Source: Microbotryum silenes-acaulis
Lineage: Eukaryota > Basidiomycota > Microbotryomycetes > Microbotryales > Microbotryaceae
DNA length: 64,000 nt
Assembly: GCA_003665825.1 (NCBI GenBank)
Contig: QPFY01000003.1
Span: 372,001-436,000 of the forward strand
Direction: 5' to 3'
Positions 33,688-47,763 of this stretch are shown here, in pieces. The stretch's first letter is position 1. Every line of letters starts with the position of its first letter. A program made the translations under genes and the position numbers. The notes beneath the pieces are model-generated. The model made no database searches, was not told where the DNA came from, and worked only from the letters and a program-made list of their open reading frames with translations.

Positions 33688-34455
33688 CGGTTTTTTGGGG
33701 TTTTTTTGTTGTTGTGGTTGATAGACTTCATTAACAGCATAATTATATTAATACCTAGAGATCTTCGGAAAAGTCGGAGGGAATGCTGTTACGCACACTG
33801 GCAGAAACCAGTAGTGTAGGACTCATTGACCCTGAACCAGGATCAACCATACCCACTAAAACCCCCTTTGGTGGCTTACAGAGAGACACTAGGCGATCCT
33901 TGGACTCCTGAATAGAGGCTCGAAGCCCTCGAAGTCCGTTTCGGTGATCGGTTCCAAAAGATCCGACGAGAATCGGCGACGGCGATAGAGCTTCCAGATC
34001 GAGTGAAAGAAGAGCACTCGTAGTTCGACAAGGCGACGTTCCGAGCGAGACACGACCGGACATACAAACTTCACAAAGACTGGGTGGGGGGTCGGGGACA
34101 GAGCAGACCAGAGACGCCGGGCGAATGGGCAGCCGACCGCGAGGTGGGCCAGGCACTCGGGTGCTTCCGAGAGGCACATCACACAGGAGGCAGATCGATT
34201 GTTGGGGTGAGGGCTGGTTGGGGAGGCGACTTGGCTGCCCGGATGGAGGGACCCCAAGGAGAGAAGGTGGCCGGTATCCTCGGCGTCCGAGTGAACCCGG
34301 CGAACCTTGCGCAAAGCCTTCCACGAAGCGTTCCAACGTTGCTCAGGCAGATCGAATACCTTCTGGTGTCCCTTGGGGAAGATAGGAGGGAAGATGAAGA
34401 CTTGGTGGCGTTTGGACGCGTTCACAAACGAAGACGGCGTCATCACCTCGCCATC
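33688..34455 (-). mobile_element. 5'-truncated LINE copy, tail to tail with the long copy
   Basis: On the minus strand this is a copy of the last part of ORF2, from DGEVMTPSSF to the stop at 33889, plus the 3' untranslated region. It then has AT-rich sequence and an A-rich tail (33688-33721 read backwards). It matches the long copy with few differences, for example FEPLF for FERLF, RIA for RVA and a 2-bp CT indel after the stop. At 34455 the match ends abruptly, the usual sign of 5' truncation during target-primed reverse transcription. The two copies share a 77-bp middle segment (33688-33764). Confidence 0.8.
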
Positions 34456-35048
34456 TTCGTTAGCAGGGGATGGTAGATAGACACAACTCGTTAGATTGTA
34501 CAAGTAAATCCGTTGCCTCACGCGCGCCTGCAGGCAATAATCTTGGTTTTGTTTTGGCCAGACCTGGTGGAACCAACTTTAACTGGCGCGCCTGTCCTTT
34601 GTTTTGTCCATAGTTTTGTTTATACTAGTACAGGTTTTATATTGCCCTTTCGCCACACCTCGATCCTCGCTTCTCGCGTGTCCAGTGTTCAACCACGTGC
34701 CTCAACACCGCTTCGACACAGGTCTTGTTGTGTGAGTACCTGCCAACCCCTCGCGCCTGGGTTGTGTTTGAACGATGAAACACGTCCAGGCCAGTCCAGA
34801 AGGTGCTGCATCAGGTGTGATGGCGTGTGCTGCTCAGTGCTCAGTAGCGCTCAGTGCTACGTCGCATCCAAACCCCGCTTTACCGCTGCCCGCACCGCAT
34901 ACACGCTCCTGTGACTCGTGTCGTGCCCGCTCGTTCGAGGCTCGCACAGCGACCGTGCCCTCTCGCCCAATTAAGCAAGGCTGACCCAAGGCTGACTCTG
35001 CGTAGTCTTTCCTAGTGTAGTAAAACGTTGGCGAACCCCACACCCAGC
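34456..35048. other. Gap after the LINE cluster
   Basis: Contains no recognisable gene. A stretch around 34540-34640 is rich in GTTTTG-type words. The remainder is presumed promoter and leader of the next gene. Short plus frames (34513-34984) are not convincing. Confidence 0.4.
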
Positions 35049-36078
35049 ATGCCACGCCCCTTGTTCTCGGACACGTTCCTCGCGGCGCAATCCGCTCTCG
35101 AGACACAACACCTACCCGCCCAACTCTTTGAAACCGATTGGGAGGTACGTGAACTCTTTTTTAATTTCAGTCTCTGAAAGTAGGTTCGGTGTATCCTCAT
35201 CACTGACCCGAGTGCACGTACGGTAGGCTACGAGCAAGCGCGTACTCGATCGTGAACAAGACTTACCTATGCCCTTGTTCGACCCGACTCGATTCGATTC
35301 ACACGACGACCACGAAGAAGATGATTCTTCAACAAATTCACCTCCCATCATACAAGAAGTCTTTCTCGACCCCACTTCGGTAGAGGCACGCGCCGTCACC
35401 CTTCGAGGTTTGACCGCGAACCTTTCCCCCTCCCTGCGCGTGATCGTTTATTGCCTTTCGAGCTCGATCAAGCGTGAGATTACGCGGACCAAGGAGAGCG
35501 TCGTTGATGGACCTTATCACATGTTGGAGGTCTTTGGTCACAAGGACAAGATGCTGCATTCGGCCGTGGTCGATATTAGGGATTATGAGGAGGGGGATGA
35601 CGAAGCGCTCGAGGAGGATGTAGAGGATGAGGATAGTGAGATGGACGATGATGAGGATGAGGTACAGTTCAACTACTCGATCGAGGACGAAGAGGAAGAG
35701 GAAGAAGTGGTAGTGGACGGCGATGATGATGAGGATGAGGAAGAAGAACGAGAACCGAATCAACCTGCGACGACATTGGCGACGAACGAGATGGAACTCG
35801 TCGACGAGCAGGACACGAGGCCTCGAGAAGAAGGTGGGTGGACCATCTTTGAAAGGGTCGTACAACGTGTTCCGGCGATGCGAGCTCGACCCAGAGCCGA
35901 CACGAGCAGGGCGTGGTCGAGTGAGCCTGAAGCACAGGAACAGGAACAGGAACAAAGAGGGTTGGGACAAGGATGGGCCGAATTGGCTCGGGCGCAAGAG
36001 TCGAGCTCGGCCGAACGTAGGAGGCCGTTCGAACAAGCCGTCGAGATGCTTTCTACCGTCGACTTGCAGCAAGATTAG
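35049..36078 (+). CDS. Acidic protein of unknown function, two exons
   Basis: Exons 35049-35144 and 35227-36078 join in frame to 315 residues. The N-terminus (MPRPLFSDTFLAAQSALETQ) and a central block (TLRGLTANLSPSLRVIVYCL and SVVDGPYHMLEVFGHKDKML) look folded. Residues from about 140 to 210 are an almost unbroken Asp/Glu region. The C-terminal part has an EQEQEQ tract and ends EMLSTVDLQQD. No family is recognised; the acidic middle suggests a chromatin or nucleolar role, but this is only a guess. The first intron was placed because the donor GTACGT and the acceptor GTAG join DWE to ATSKRVLD in phase. Confidence 0.65.
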
Positions 36079-36418
36079 GCGTTGCCCGAAGATTGGGTTT
36101 GGCTCGACGGCGTTTGGTCGGTGACTTTGGGAGTGGGGCGCGATGTGTTGATACGAGTATATCGTCGGTGCGCGTGGATCCTGTTCCCTTGCAGTACTGT
36201 CTTCTGTAAATGTGTGTAGTCCCTTGTTTGCGGCATATTTCTTTTTGCAAATTGCCCGTCGTCTTGAATTAGTTTAGTTGCCCTTTGGTCGATAAATCAT
36301 GAATGAATCACCGAGGCCGAGGCGCGCGTTGAGTCGCGGTGTTGCTCGAGCCTCTTGGATTACTTTCATTGTTCTGCCCTGACGCCGCCTCCGTACCAAC
36401 ACCTCATCCTTCTCAAAC
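36079..36418. other. Gap between the acidic protein and ankyrin genes
   Basis: This gap is 340 bp. I see no coding or structural feature beyond the expected terminator and promoter. Confidence 0.4.
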
Positions 36419-37578
36419 ATGGCTACACCAAGCAAGTCCAATTCGTAGTTCTACGACCCAGGACCCAGGACCCACGCACACACTGACTCTACCTATCCCT
36501 TCCCTACCTCCCCATCCACCCTCACCCACCGAACCCAGACGAACGAATACTCTACGCGGGCAAGCAGGATGCCGTCGACTTGTTACAAACCGTCCTGGAA
36601 GGGGAGGAGGAGTTTGATGTGAATTATCAGGATGGGTTGGGGAATACGGGTGCGTATTGGCTCTAGAGATCGTGGGTGGATGAGGAAGACGTGGAGAGAG
36701 TGGGGGTCGGCGGTGCTAAAGGCGCGGCGATGCAAGAGGAGTGAGATGAGATGGCAGAGTTCGAGATTGGAATGGGGGAAGGACACTAATGCCTCGAGTA
36801 CTGACTCGTCCACGAACATGTCCCCTCCTTGTTTTTCCTCGGTTCGGTCAACCCACGAACGTGTCGTCATCGCTCATCGAATCTGCGAATCCTCGCACGG
36901 CATTCACGGCCACAGCATTACATTACGCGTACGGTCCAGCGATCCCTCTTTTCATGAGATTCTGCAACGGTCAAACTGATTCTGGTCATTCCGCTCGTTC
37001 TGATCGCTCCTTAGTGCCTCAACACCCTCCCCCGAGGTGCTGGAAATTCTGCTCGAAACTGAAGGTTCGTCGGAGGGTGTTATTGGGAGCGAATCGTGTG
37101 ATCCTCTGCTGATGAGACCTGTTTATCTTCAATCAAATCGAAACGTCAACACCTCGAATTCCTCGACCGACCTCTTGCCACGAATTAGGCACCGACGTCG
37201 ATCTGCAAAACCGTCTCGACAAAGCCACACCGCTCCACCTTGCCGCCCAACTCGAGCACCCCGCAGCGCGGCAAGGCGTGATGGAGATGTTGTTGGATGC
37301 GGGTGCGGATCCAAAGTAAGTATTGACCCTTGCCCGTGACCTTTTACCGCTGGAATGACTCAACTGATCCCCGACCTTCCCTTTCGCATTGGCTGAATAG
37401 AATCAAGGACAAACACGGCTCCCTCCCCGCCGACTATCTCCACCCCGACGAAAGCGAAGAAGATCGACAAATCATCGCCATGATCGACGAAAGTATCGTC
37501 GATGCGACGTTGATTGATGATGCGGATATCGCAGAGGATGATGACGAAGAGGAAGGTGGGGGTTCCGAGTCGGATTGA
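36419..37578 (+). CDS. Ankyrin-repeat protein
   Basis: A small protein with two or three ankyrin repeats, probably a chaperone-like or adaptor protein. Exons join as ERILYAGKQDAVDLLQTVLE, GLGNTALHYAASTPSPEVLE, ILLETEGTDVDLQNRLDKA, TPLHLAAQLEHPAARQGVM and EMLLDAGADPKIKDKHGSLP. The TALHYAA and TPLHLAA motifs are classic. The C-terminus is acidic and ends EEGGGSESD. The layout (short ankyrin domain plus acidic tail) resembles fungal YAR1-type proteins, but I cannot confirm orthology. The 5' end is unresolved: ATG 36419 is plausible, but the phase of the first splice does not fit with the donors I tried, so another first exon may exist. Confidence 0.72.
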
Positions 37579-37757
37579 TCGGTGTGGAAAAGGTTGTCTC
37601 AATTAGAGTCTGGGTTTGTAGAGCATCTCTTTGTGTTACTCTAGGTTCATGTGATAAATCGCAAAAGCATTATACATAATCACTAAAACACTTTGACGTC
37701 TAGGCAAGTCCCTGGAACTGTATAGTTCGACAACAACCCTACCCCTCCCTTGAAAGT

Positions 37758-39801
<2,044 letters not shown>

Positions 39802-40606
39802 GTAGGTTGAATGGGGTGGGGTGGTGCGGTGCGATGCGTAGAGCTGGGTAAGGGTTGTGGAAGACACCCGGAAGGCCGGAGACAGCCGATTTTGGCTCGT
39901 TTCGGCCGAGGTCGGCCGAGATCCTTTTTTGGACCTGCCACAGCCGGATAGTAATATTCAAGTTGAGATTTGCCAAATCAAGTTTGAACCTATGCTGTTT
40001 GTCGAATTGGTGCCGCCGGCCATCTATTTCCTCCACAGACGGATCCCCTGGGATCGCACTGCAATCGCCGCTCGGCGCTCAGCTCGGGGACTCACTGCAT
40101 TAGCACGGCTACATCGCTGTGCACACGTGCGCTTCGGCTTTTCCAGAGGGTTTATTAGGGCTCTTCACGAGTATGGACTAGATCCGACTTGGTTTCAGCC
40201 TGCTCCGAAGGGTATTTTGGTCGACCGCGGAGCCAGAGCCTCCCGTGCAGTGCCCTTTGGCCACGAAGCAAATTGTCCGAGCTAGATTCGGTCGAGTCAC
40301 GTGAGTGGGAGGAGTGTTCGGTTGACTCGACGCGAGCAACAATACACCGGAGGAAATACTGTGTAGGGTCTGACCGAGAAGGACTGTAATTGAACATCAA
40401 AAACCGGGACCGACTGCACTACATCGACAGGGAAATACACCACCCGGCGGCCAGCTCCGAGTCGCGCTCGGAGACGGCATCCGCGATCGTCGACTGCGGA
40501 GGTCCGAGCGTTTCAGCTGGGTTGGCGCATGTCATTTCGCGCGGCAATTGTCTCGTGACTTGCAAGTCGGCACCCACCCCGTAACACTCAAACCGCCGTG
40601 TACAAG
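39802..40606. other. Divergent region between GUD1 and SPB4
   Basis: About 800 bp. A 142-codon plus frame (39857-40285) overlaps it, but neither composition nor motifs suggest a real protein. The two promoters must lie here. I see no RNA gene. Confidence 0.4.
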
Positions 40607-43149
40607 ATGTCGACGATCGATCGACTGGCCTCTGCGCCTTCGTTCGCTGGATCATGGTCGAGTCTGCAGCCGAGTCTGACGCCGTGGATGTGAGTTTGGC
40701 CGGTCGCAACTTGCGGAGTTGGCTGCGAAAGGTCCGAGCGGGGTGGAGCTTCGCACGAACGGAACGTGGACAGGACAGACTGGTCACATTGCGCAGCCGA
40801 AGGCTTTGTGGGCCAGCGGATAAGCGGATAAGCGTACAAGACCCGAATACAACAAGATGGACTGATTGATATGCTATCCCTCTACAGCGCGGACGTCTTG
40901 CGTGACATGGGTTTCAGCAACATGACCCCGGTACAAGCGGCGACGATCCCGCTCTTCATGCAGCACAAGGACACCGTCGTCGAGGCCGTTACCGGTTCGG
41001 GCAAGACCTTGGCGTTCGTCATCCCCGTGTTGGAGAAGATTATTCGTCGGGAGAAACCGCTCGGAAAGAGGGAGATTGGCGCCATCATCATTTCACCAAC
41101 TCGGTACGCAATCGTCTGGTCTCGTCAGGATCGTCCCATTGTTGACCCCATCCATTGGCCCTAACTCACAGTGAACTGGCAACCCAAATCCATTCGGTCT
41201 TCTCCTCCTTCATCTCGGCTCAACCCTCGACGTCCTCAACCCCTCTCCCTCCTCCTTTGCTCCTCATCGGAGGCATCCCCCTCGCGAGCGACGTCAAATC
41301 CTTCTACGAGTCCGGCGCCGACATCATCGTCGGCACACCGGGCAGGCTCGAAGAATTCCTCTTGGGCAATTCGAGTGTCTCGAATGGTTTTCAACACGGG
41401 AAACGCAAGACTTCGAGTGGGAACTCGTTGGGCGTTGGTAGTACGAAAGAGCTCGAGGTGCTCGTTATGGATGAAGCCGATCGGTGAGTCCCAAGTGAGG
41501 GTGGGTGTCATGCGGTGAATCAAGCTCACTCTGCTTGATATATCTTGACACGCAGTCTACTCGATCTCGGGTTCACCCCAACCTTGAACCGACTGCTCTC
41601 ACATTTGCCGAAACAACGTCGCACAGGTCTGTTCTCGGCTACCATGTCCGATGGGCTCTCGCAACTCGTTCGCGTCGGACTACGCAATCCCGTCAAAGTA
41701 GTCGTCAAGGTCGAGGCCAAGAAACAATGCGACGACAAAGGCGCCGAGGTCAAGGGTGCGGATCGCAAGACACCTGCATCGTGAGTTTGGCCTTCGGAAG
41801 GGTCTCTGATAGCCTCATGCTCATCTTTTGACATTCAACTCCCTACCCAGGCTATCGAACGGCTACGTTGTCTGCACCCCCTCGTCCAAATTCGTTACCC
41901 TATCCCACATCCTCTCTTCCGAAACGACGGCCACCTCGACCGCACGCAAGTTTATTATTTACTTCTCCACCTGCGCCTGCGTCGACTATTTCTACAAGCT
42001 CCTCTCCGCTCTCCCCGAAGCGTTCCCCTACTCGATCCATTCCCTTCACGGCCAAATGTCCCCTACCCGACGCTCAGCGACCTTTGAAGCTTTCTCCTCC
42101 TTACCTTCCGAAACGACGGGTATTCTTCTCTGTACGGACGTCGCCGCACGCGGTTTGGATCTACCCGATGTCGACGTCGTCGTTCAATTCGACCCTCCGC
42201 AGGACCCCAAAGTATTCAGTCATCGAGCAGGTAGGACCGCTCGAGCGGGAAGGGAGGGGAAAGCGATCGTTTTAATCACACAAGGAAGGGAAGAGGAATA
42301 CATCGAATTCCTCCGCGTTCGTAAAGTCCCTTTAACGCGCCTCAATTACTCGAAACCTACTTCCAAAAAAGACCTCGCGGACGAAATCGCCCTCGTCGAA
42401 CAATTTCGTCGGATCGTTTTAACGGATCGAGATCTTCATGAAAGGGGAATGAAGGCGTTCGTCAGTTTCGTCAAGAGTTATTCGAAGCATGAGGCGTCGT
42501 TCATTTTTAGGATCAAGGATTTGGATTTGGTAAGGATCGCGAGGATGTATGGGCTTTTGCAATTACCCAAGATGCCGGAGATCAAGGGGAAGGAGGTGGA
42601 GTGGGAGAAGGTTCAGGTGGATGTGAGTTTGCTTTAGGTGGGGTTCGGGGTTAGGTGGAATTAAGTGGGACTAGGAAGGCTGATTTGAACCTTATTCTGG
42701 AACAGTGGGACGCGTATGGGTATCTCGACAAGGTTCGAGAGAAGCAACGACGTTCGCAACTCGCCGCTCAGAACGAAGCTCGCAAACGGACCAAAAGACC
42801 CATCGACGACCCAGACGCCGAAAATAATGCCCACCCCTCTGAAGACGTCGACGGAGAGCCCTCGACGAAAAAGAAAAAGCCAGGAAAACCCATCGCCACC
42901 AAAGCCTGGTCCAACAAGGACGACGCTGAAGCGCGTGCCAAACTCCGAAGGGAGAAGAAGCTCCGAAAATTGAAGGCTTTACATGCTAAACAAGAAGCCG
43001 GTCGACCTACGAATGACGAAGGGGATTTGGAGGAAGGTGAAGGGGATTGGAAGGAAGAGTTGGCGAGGAAGAAGATGGCGCAGAGGGAGGCGAAGAAGGA
43101 TAGGGGAACGACGAGCAATGGGATGGCTCAGGTCGAGTTTGATTTGTAA
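40607..43149 (+). CDS. SPB4: DEAD-box RNA helicase SPB4 (DDX55)
   Basis: SPB4 acts in the nucleolus in the maturation of the large ribosomal subunit. Six exons sum to 684 codons (683 aa). The first exon gives [20 protein letters not shown], then the spliced [20 protein letters not shown], which contains the Q motif. Walker A is [14 protein letters not shown] is rebuilt across intron 2 and DEADRLLDLGF across intron 3. [13 protein letters not shown] and [10 protein letters not shown] follow. The C-terminal SPB4-specific domain is visible as [20 protein letters not shown] and a Lys-rich tail. All helicase motifs are present. Convergent with AMD1, with 285 bp between stops. Confidence 0.95.
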
Positions 43150-43434
43150 CTCGTCTGTCGCATCTGCATCGTAATCCTATCTTTCTTGTTGGAACGATCG
43201 TCCCCCTTTGCTGGACGTATGGACGTGACCCAGTTCAAGTGGTGGCTGCTTTGTTGCACAGCAGTTCTATCTATGCTCTTTCCAGCTACGAATGCTCATC
43301 TAAGTACCTCCCACGCCCGCTGCAACACCATTCTTGAGTCCCGGCATGTTACTGTAAGGAGCCCCATCCACGTGCATCAGCCCGACCGACCGATTGACGA
43401 CCACTTTGGGGTTGAAGCGCTGTCCGCCATCCAC

Positions 43435-46400
43435 TCACATGCTTTTGGGTCCTCCAATCATCGCTGCGGCACCCAAGGCCTCGTGCGTCGGCAAGGGGTT
43501 TTGTTCGGGGCGTTGTGATCCAGACGGTTTAGGCTCGGCATCAAAGGCCCTTGATTGGGCGATCTAGAAAGTGCATTCCAAAAGAGTGTCAGTCGTCTAA
43601 TCCTCGCGCGTAATCAAGGCAACGCTCAGCCGGCTCACCATCCCCCTTTCCTCCAACAGCGTCGTATAGCGATACTCGACCCTCAAACTCGGCACATTCG
43701 TCTTGTGGATATAATTCCCCTCCGGTCCAGGGCGGTACCAATCATCTCCTAACCAATGTCGTTTGACTTGCATCTCGAACCCGGATTGAAGGACCGAGTT
43801 GCGTGCGAGTTCGCACATGTCGGCGGGGGAGAGCTTGTAGATTTGCGCGGCGACGGAGTATTCTTCTAGGAGGGGTTCCTGAGTTGGGGAAACGGGTTGG
43901 CGGAGGTCAGCTACGATGGAGTGGTAATGGGAGGAAGTGCTTTGTCGCACCTTGGTGAAATGGAACTGTAGCGGATCATCGGTCGAGAGCGACACGTTGA
44001 GACCGGTGCGGAAAAAGTCAGGGAACGGGTTACGCTCATAGGTCAAGAACAAGGCATTGTTGGACAGAGGCGACATGGCGATCTATTGAAAGTCTCAACT
44101 TTTCGATGTCAACTTTAACAGCTCGTAAGGATCTGATCGAACTCGAAGGACCTACCCCGATCTGCTGCAAGTAGAACAGATATTGCAAGGCGGGGACCTT
44201 GCGCAGGAGGATACCGTGCGAGATGGAGTGAGAGGTGAGGAATGCCGAAGTAAGGTGATCGGTATCACCGGCTTCTCCCGCATGAGGTCGAAGCCAAAAG
44301 GTATCTACAGACAGAAGGTCTAAGTCAACTTCGGCATTCCAGTTGGGGGCAGCGGTGAAAAGAGCTCACTGAAGCCCCGGTCGTGGCGCCAATTGTTGAG
44401 GGAGGTGATGTTGGCGTAGAGGTAGTAGAGCCAGTACGCATAGGGTGCTGCCGACAGAGGAGTGTCACCAGAACGTTAGCACAGCTCCAGGCAGGCCGTC
44501 AAAGAGCTCAGCTTACGATTCTGCGCAGTGTTCCAGTCCTTGGGCAAGGGGAACTTTCGGTACAGCCTGCGCTCGACCTTGGACTCGTCGTCGACGCTAT
44601 CGAAGCCGATGACACGTTGCAAGAAGACGTGCAGTTCGGGATGAGACGTCGGGTCTTGAGTCACTTCGAACAAGGGCTCGAAAATATCTACAGCGGTGGG
44701 TCCGGTGTAGGATTCTCGTGAGCTCGTGCTCAGCTTCCAAATGGGTTAATTTTGACTCACTCCGAACAACCTCCTCGAACGAGGTCACACCTCCGGACTT
44801 CTTGAACACATCGTAAAGGCGAGGAATCTGGATCAACCAGCGTACGTTGTCCGAAAAGAGCTCGTTCTTGACGACCCATTTCGCAAGCTTGTCCCACTCG
44901 TTGACGTTTCTACGATGGCGAGTTGGACCGTAAGCACGACTGAGCACGGAGAACTCTTATGCGCGACACTACTCACCGACCATAGATACTGATGCGATAC
45001 TCGGCCATCTGGTATTTGCTGTGTTGCAAGTCGTTGATGATTTCTGCGAGGGTACTCGGTTAGATCACTGCTCAGTCGGAGGGGTTCAGAAGACCAGATG
45101 GTCTACGAACCTTGTGTGATTTCGGCAAGATAACGACCCTCTACGAAGCTGAGAGCGGGTCCCGAGGTCAGCATGGCGTCCCGTGTGTTCCATCGCGAGA
45201 AGAGCCTACTCACTTGTCCGTCTTGAGGAAGATTTCACGCAAGCGAGACTCTCCAAGCGGGTTGTACTTGAGGTTGAACTTGTCGAAGCGGTGGAATGAA
45301 TCTTGATGAGCGTGCATGTCGAGGGTGTCGATTGAGAGGTCGTACGCGGTGAGGTTGAGCGATTCGAATACCTGTCGGAGCGTGAGATACTTGTCGTCTC
45401 GGTAGATGACGACCTCCTGTTCAAGTGACAAAACGCCGTGAGTGGCCGAACGGAAGCGACGATTAAGAAAGATGCTCTCACATTCGGGCAGCGCTTCATT
45501 TTGCTCTTGATGAATCGGAGCATGTGCTTCTGGTTCATCGACGCCGAGTGATGTACGTGGGTATCGACCTTGCGCACGTTGTAAAAGTCACGATGCGACA
45601 CTCGCTGCACGAATCCAACGGAATAGGAAGTCAGTCTGAGAACTGGGCGTGTTGCAGAACGCTGCATCCATATTGCCAACCTTGAGCTCGGCCAATTCCC
45701 GGTACTCATTGATGAGCACGTAGAGATTCCACTTAGAATGAAGGAACCGCAAGCGACGCCAGGCGAAAGATTTGGCCGGCCCATCTGAGATGATGGCCAG
45801 GATCTCGTCGAGGTCTTGGAAGTACTCTTTGATCGTTGGCACGACATAGAGCGGCTTTTCCTTCCGCGTCTCCGGTTCATCCTCCGTAGTGGTTTCCGAG
45901 ACTGTACAAATATGATAACAACTCTGATCAGAGGGCCCGCCAGACTCTGCCATTGTTGCGCCTCACGCACCACTAGTCTCGTTGTAGACTTGATACACTC
46001 CCGTCGCATCCATATTGTACCTCTTTCGCTGACGCTCCATCTCCAACGACGGGATCTCAATCTCGTCCCAACGGAACTTGCGCCTCTCGGCTTCGCGCTC
46101 GGCAATCTCCTCGGTCGTCTCAGTCGACTCTGAATACGGGTCCCGTTCCTTCCAATGCGGAGTCGGTGGAGGAGGATGGATCTTCCAAGGCTTGAATTTG
46201 GGTGTCGCGTTGGATGGGGCCTCGTCGTCGGGTTGGTACACGCCGTCGTAATTGGCTGGGTTGTCCGAAAGGCGCTGGCGGGACAGGGTCATGTACTTTT
46301 CTCGTAGGTCGATGGCTCGCTGGAAGCCTTTGTAAAGGGATTGTAGCTCGGCGGTGATGTGTTCCGTTGGGTCGGCTGGGGTGAAACGTGTATGCCGTCA

Positions 46401-47133
46401 GCTTCCCTGAACCAATCGAGGAGTGGGGCCCACCAGTGGGAACCGGAAAGAGCAGGGATGGACAGGGATTACGCACCCGCCGTGAAACCTTCGTCAATCT
46501 CCTCGGCATTCTCCAACTCTTGATTGAGCAAAGGTGGTCCATGGTCGTTGATGAAGCTATCTCTGTTCTTCCTGCCTCGGTTGAGGCTCGTAGAGGTGGA
46601 ACCAGTCTGGCTCGCCCCCGAGGACGAAGCGGTCGGACTCGAAGGCGTGACCGAGGTTAATCCAAGTCCAAGACTGGCAATACGAGGTGAGGTGAGGTCA
46701 TCGTAGGGGATTGAGCGAGAACGCGTACGGGAATGCGACGACGAGGCCGAGGACGACGACAGGACCGTAGCGGAGGCGGCGGAGGGGTTGAGCGCCTCGA
46801 GCGCCTCGAGCGCCTCGAGCGAGGCCTGCGAAGTGAGCACGGGCGCCGCTCCGGCCGTGTGTAGTTCGGCCGTAAAGGCACCTTGGTCCTGTGAGAGGTG
46901 TGGCAGTTTGTCAGTGTCGGTCCATGAAGATATCTGCATCCAATGCGAGGGCGCACATTGAGATGAGCTCGCTCGGCGCGGTAGTCAAAGTAAGGGTGGA
47001 TCGCTTCCGATTTGGGTGAGGCTGGCGCTGATGCAGTAGGTGTAACGTCACCGGCGGGCATACCAAGCGAGTCGAGTCGGCTCATCGAAGGTGCCAAAGG
47101 CGGTGACTCGTCTCCGGTCATGGTCAAAGCCAT
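43435..47133 (-). CDS. AMD1: AMP deaminase
   Basis: AMP deaminase converts AMP to IMP in the cytosol, controlling adenylate pools. The gene has many introns. The N-terminal half is variable and Ser-rich, with an ALEALEAL tract encoded by a GCCTCGAGC repeat near 46790. The conserved catalytic half includes [88 protein letters not shown] and [14 protein letters not shown], which carry the zinc-binding His and Asp residues. The last exon is proposed at about 43435-43565: a GTGAGC donor after LEERGM joins IAQSRAF and ends GGPKSM at a stop at 43435. If that intron is not used, the protein ends at 43597. Confidence 0.92.
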
Positions 47134-47763
47134 CGCGCAGAGGGAGGCTGCGTTGGGGATCGCACGTGCAGTGTGGGGGTCCGGACGTCAAGAACCTCGC
47201 GCTCAGGGGGTTGGACTGATAGCACCTCAGCGGAAGCCTGAGGGCGCAGTTATTCTGAGTTTCTGACAAATTGTCAGCAATTGGCGCCACGAGCTGCTGC
47301 TACCATTATTGACGCCAAATCAATATCAATGTTTCTTGGAAGGGGGTTTAGACTGCTATAGCGTCCACGGGGGAGAAAGGGTCCGTGCGCGCTAGCCTGA
47401 ATCGGCGCCTCAAATCCCTACAGCAAGGCCGAAGAAAAGAACAAAAGCGGACAGCCATCCTCATCGGACGCGTGACGCGTAGGGGGGCGGCCCACTCGAC
47501 GTGACCGCGCGTCTGCAGCACGCTCGAGCAGACGACAGTGATCAGTCAACTTCCCCACGTGTTCCGTCTTGCTCACTAACTCCACTTGTGGCAGCTCGTC
47601 GGCCGTCAGGTTTCCGACCAGTGACCACCACCCACTCGCACTGTGCAATACACTGACTCGCAGCCGATTCAACGACGATCGCCGACTCGCCGCAGCTCGC
47701 CGCTCCAATTCGCTCTTCCTCCCCCCATCGGCGGCCCCGTAGCGGCAGTACGTCAATAGCAGT
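47134..47763. other. Divergent region between AMD1 and the FunK1-like gene
   Basis: About 630 bp with a 170-codon minus frame (47418-47930) that shows no recognisable features. It should hold the AMD1 promoter. Confidence 0.4.

Noticed and set aside
33755..34336. 193-codon minus frame in the truncated LINE
   Set aside because: It is an alternative-frame shadow of the ORF2 end, and the same reading occurs beside the intact ORF2 in the long copy.
39857..40285. 142-codon plus-strand open frame between GUD1 and SPB4
   Set aside because: No motif, and it lies in a divergent promoter region.
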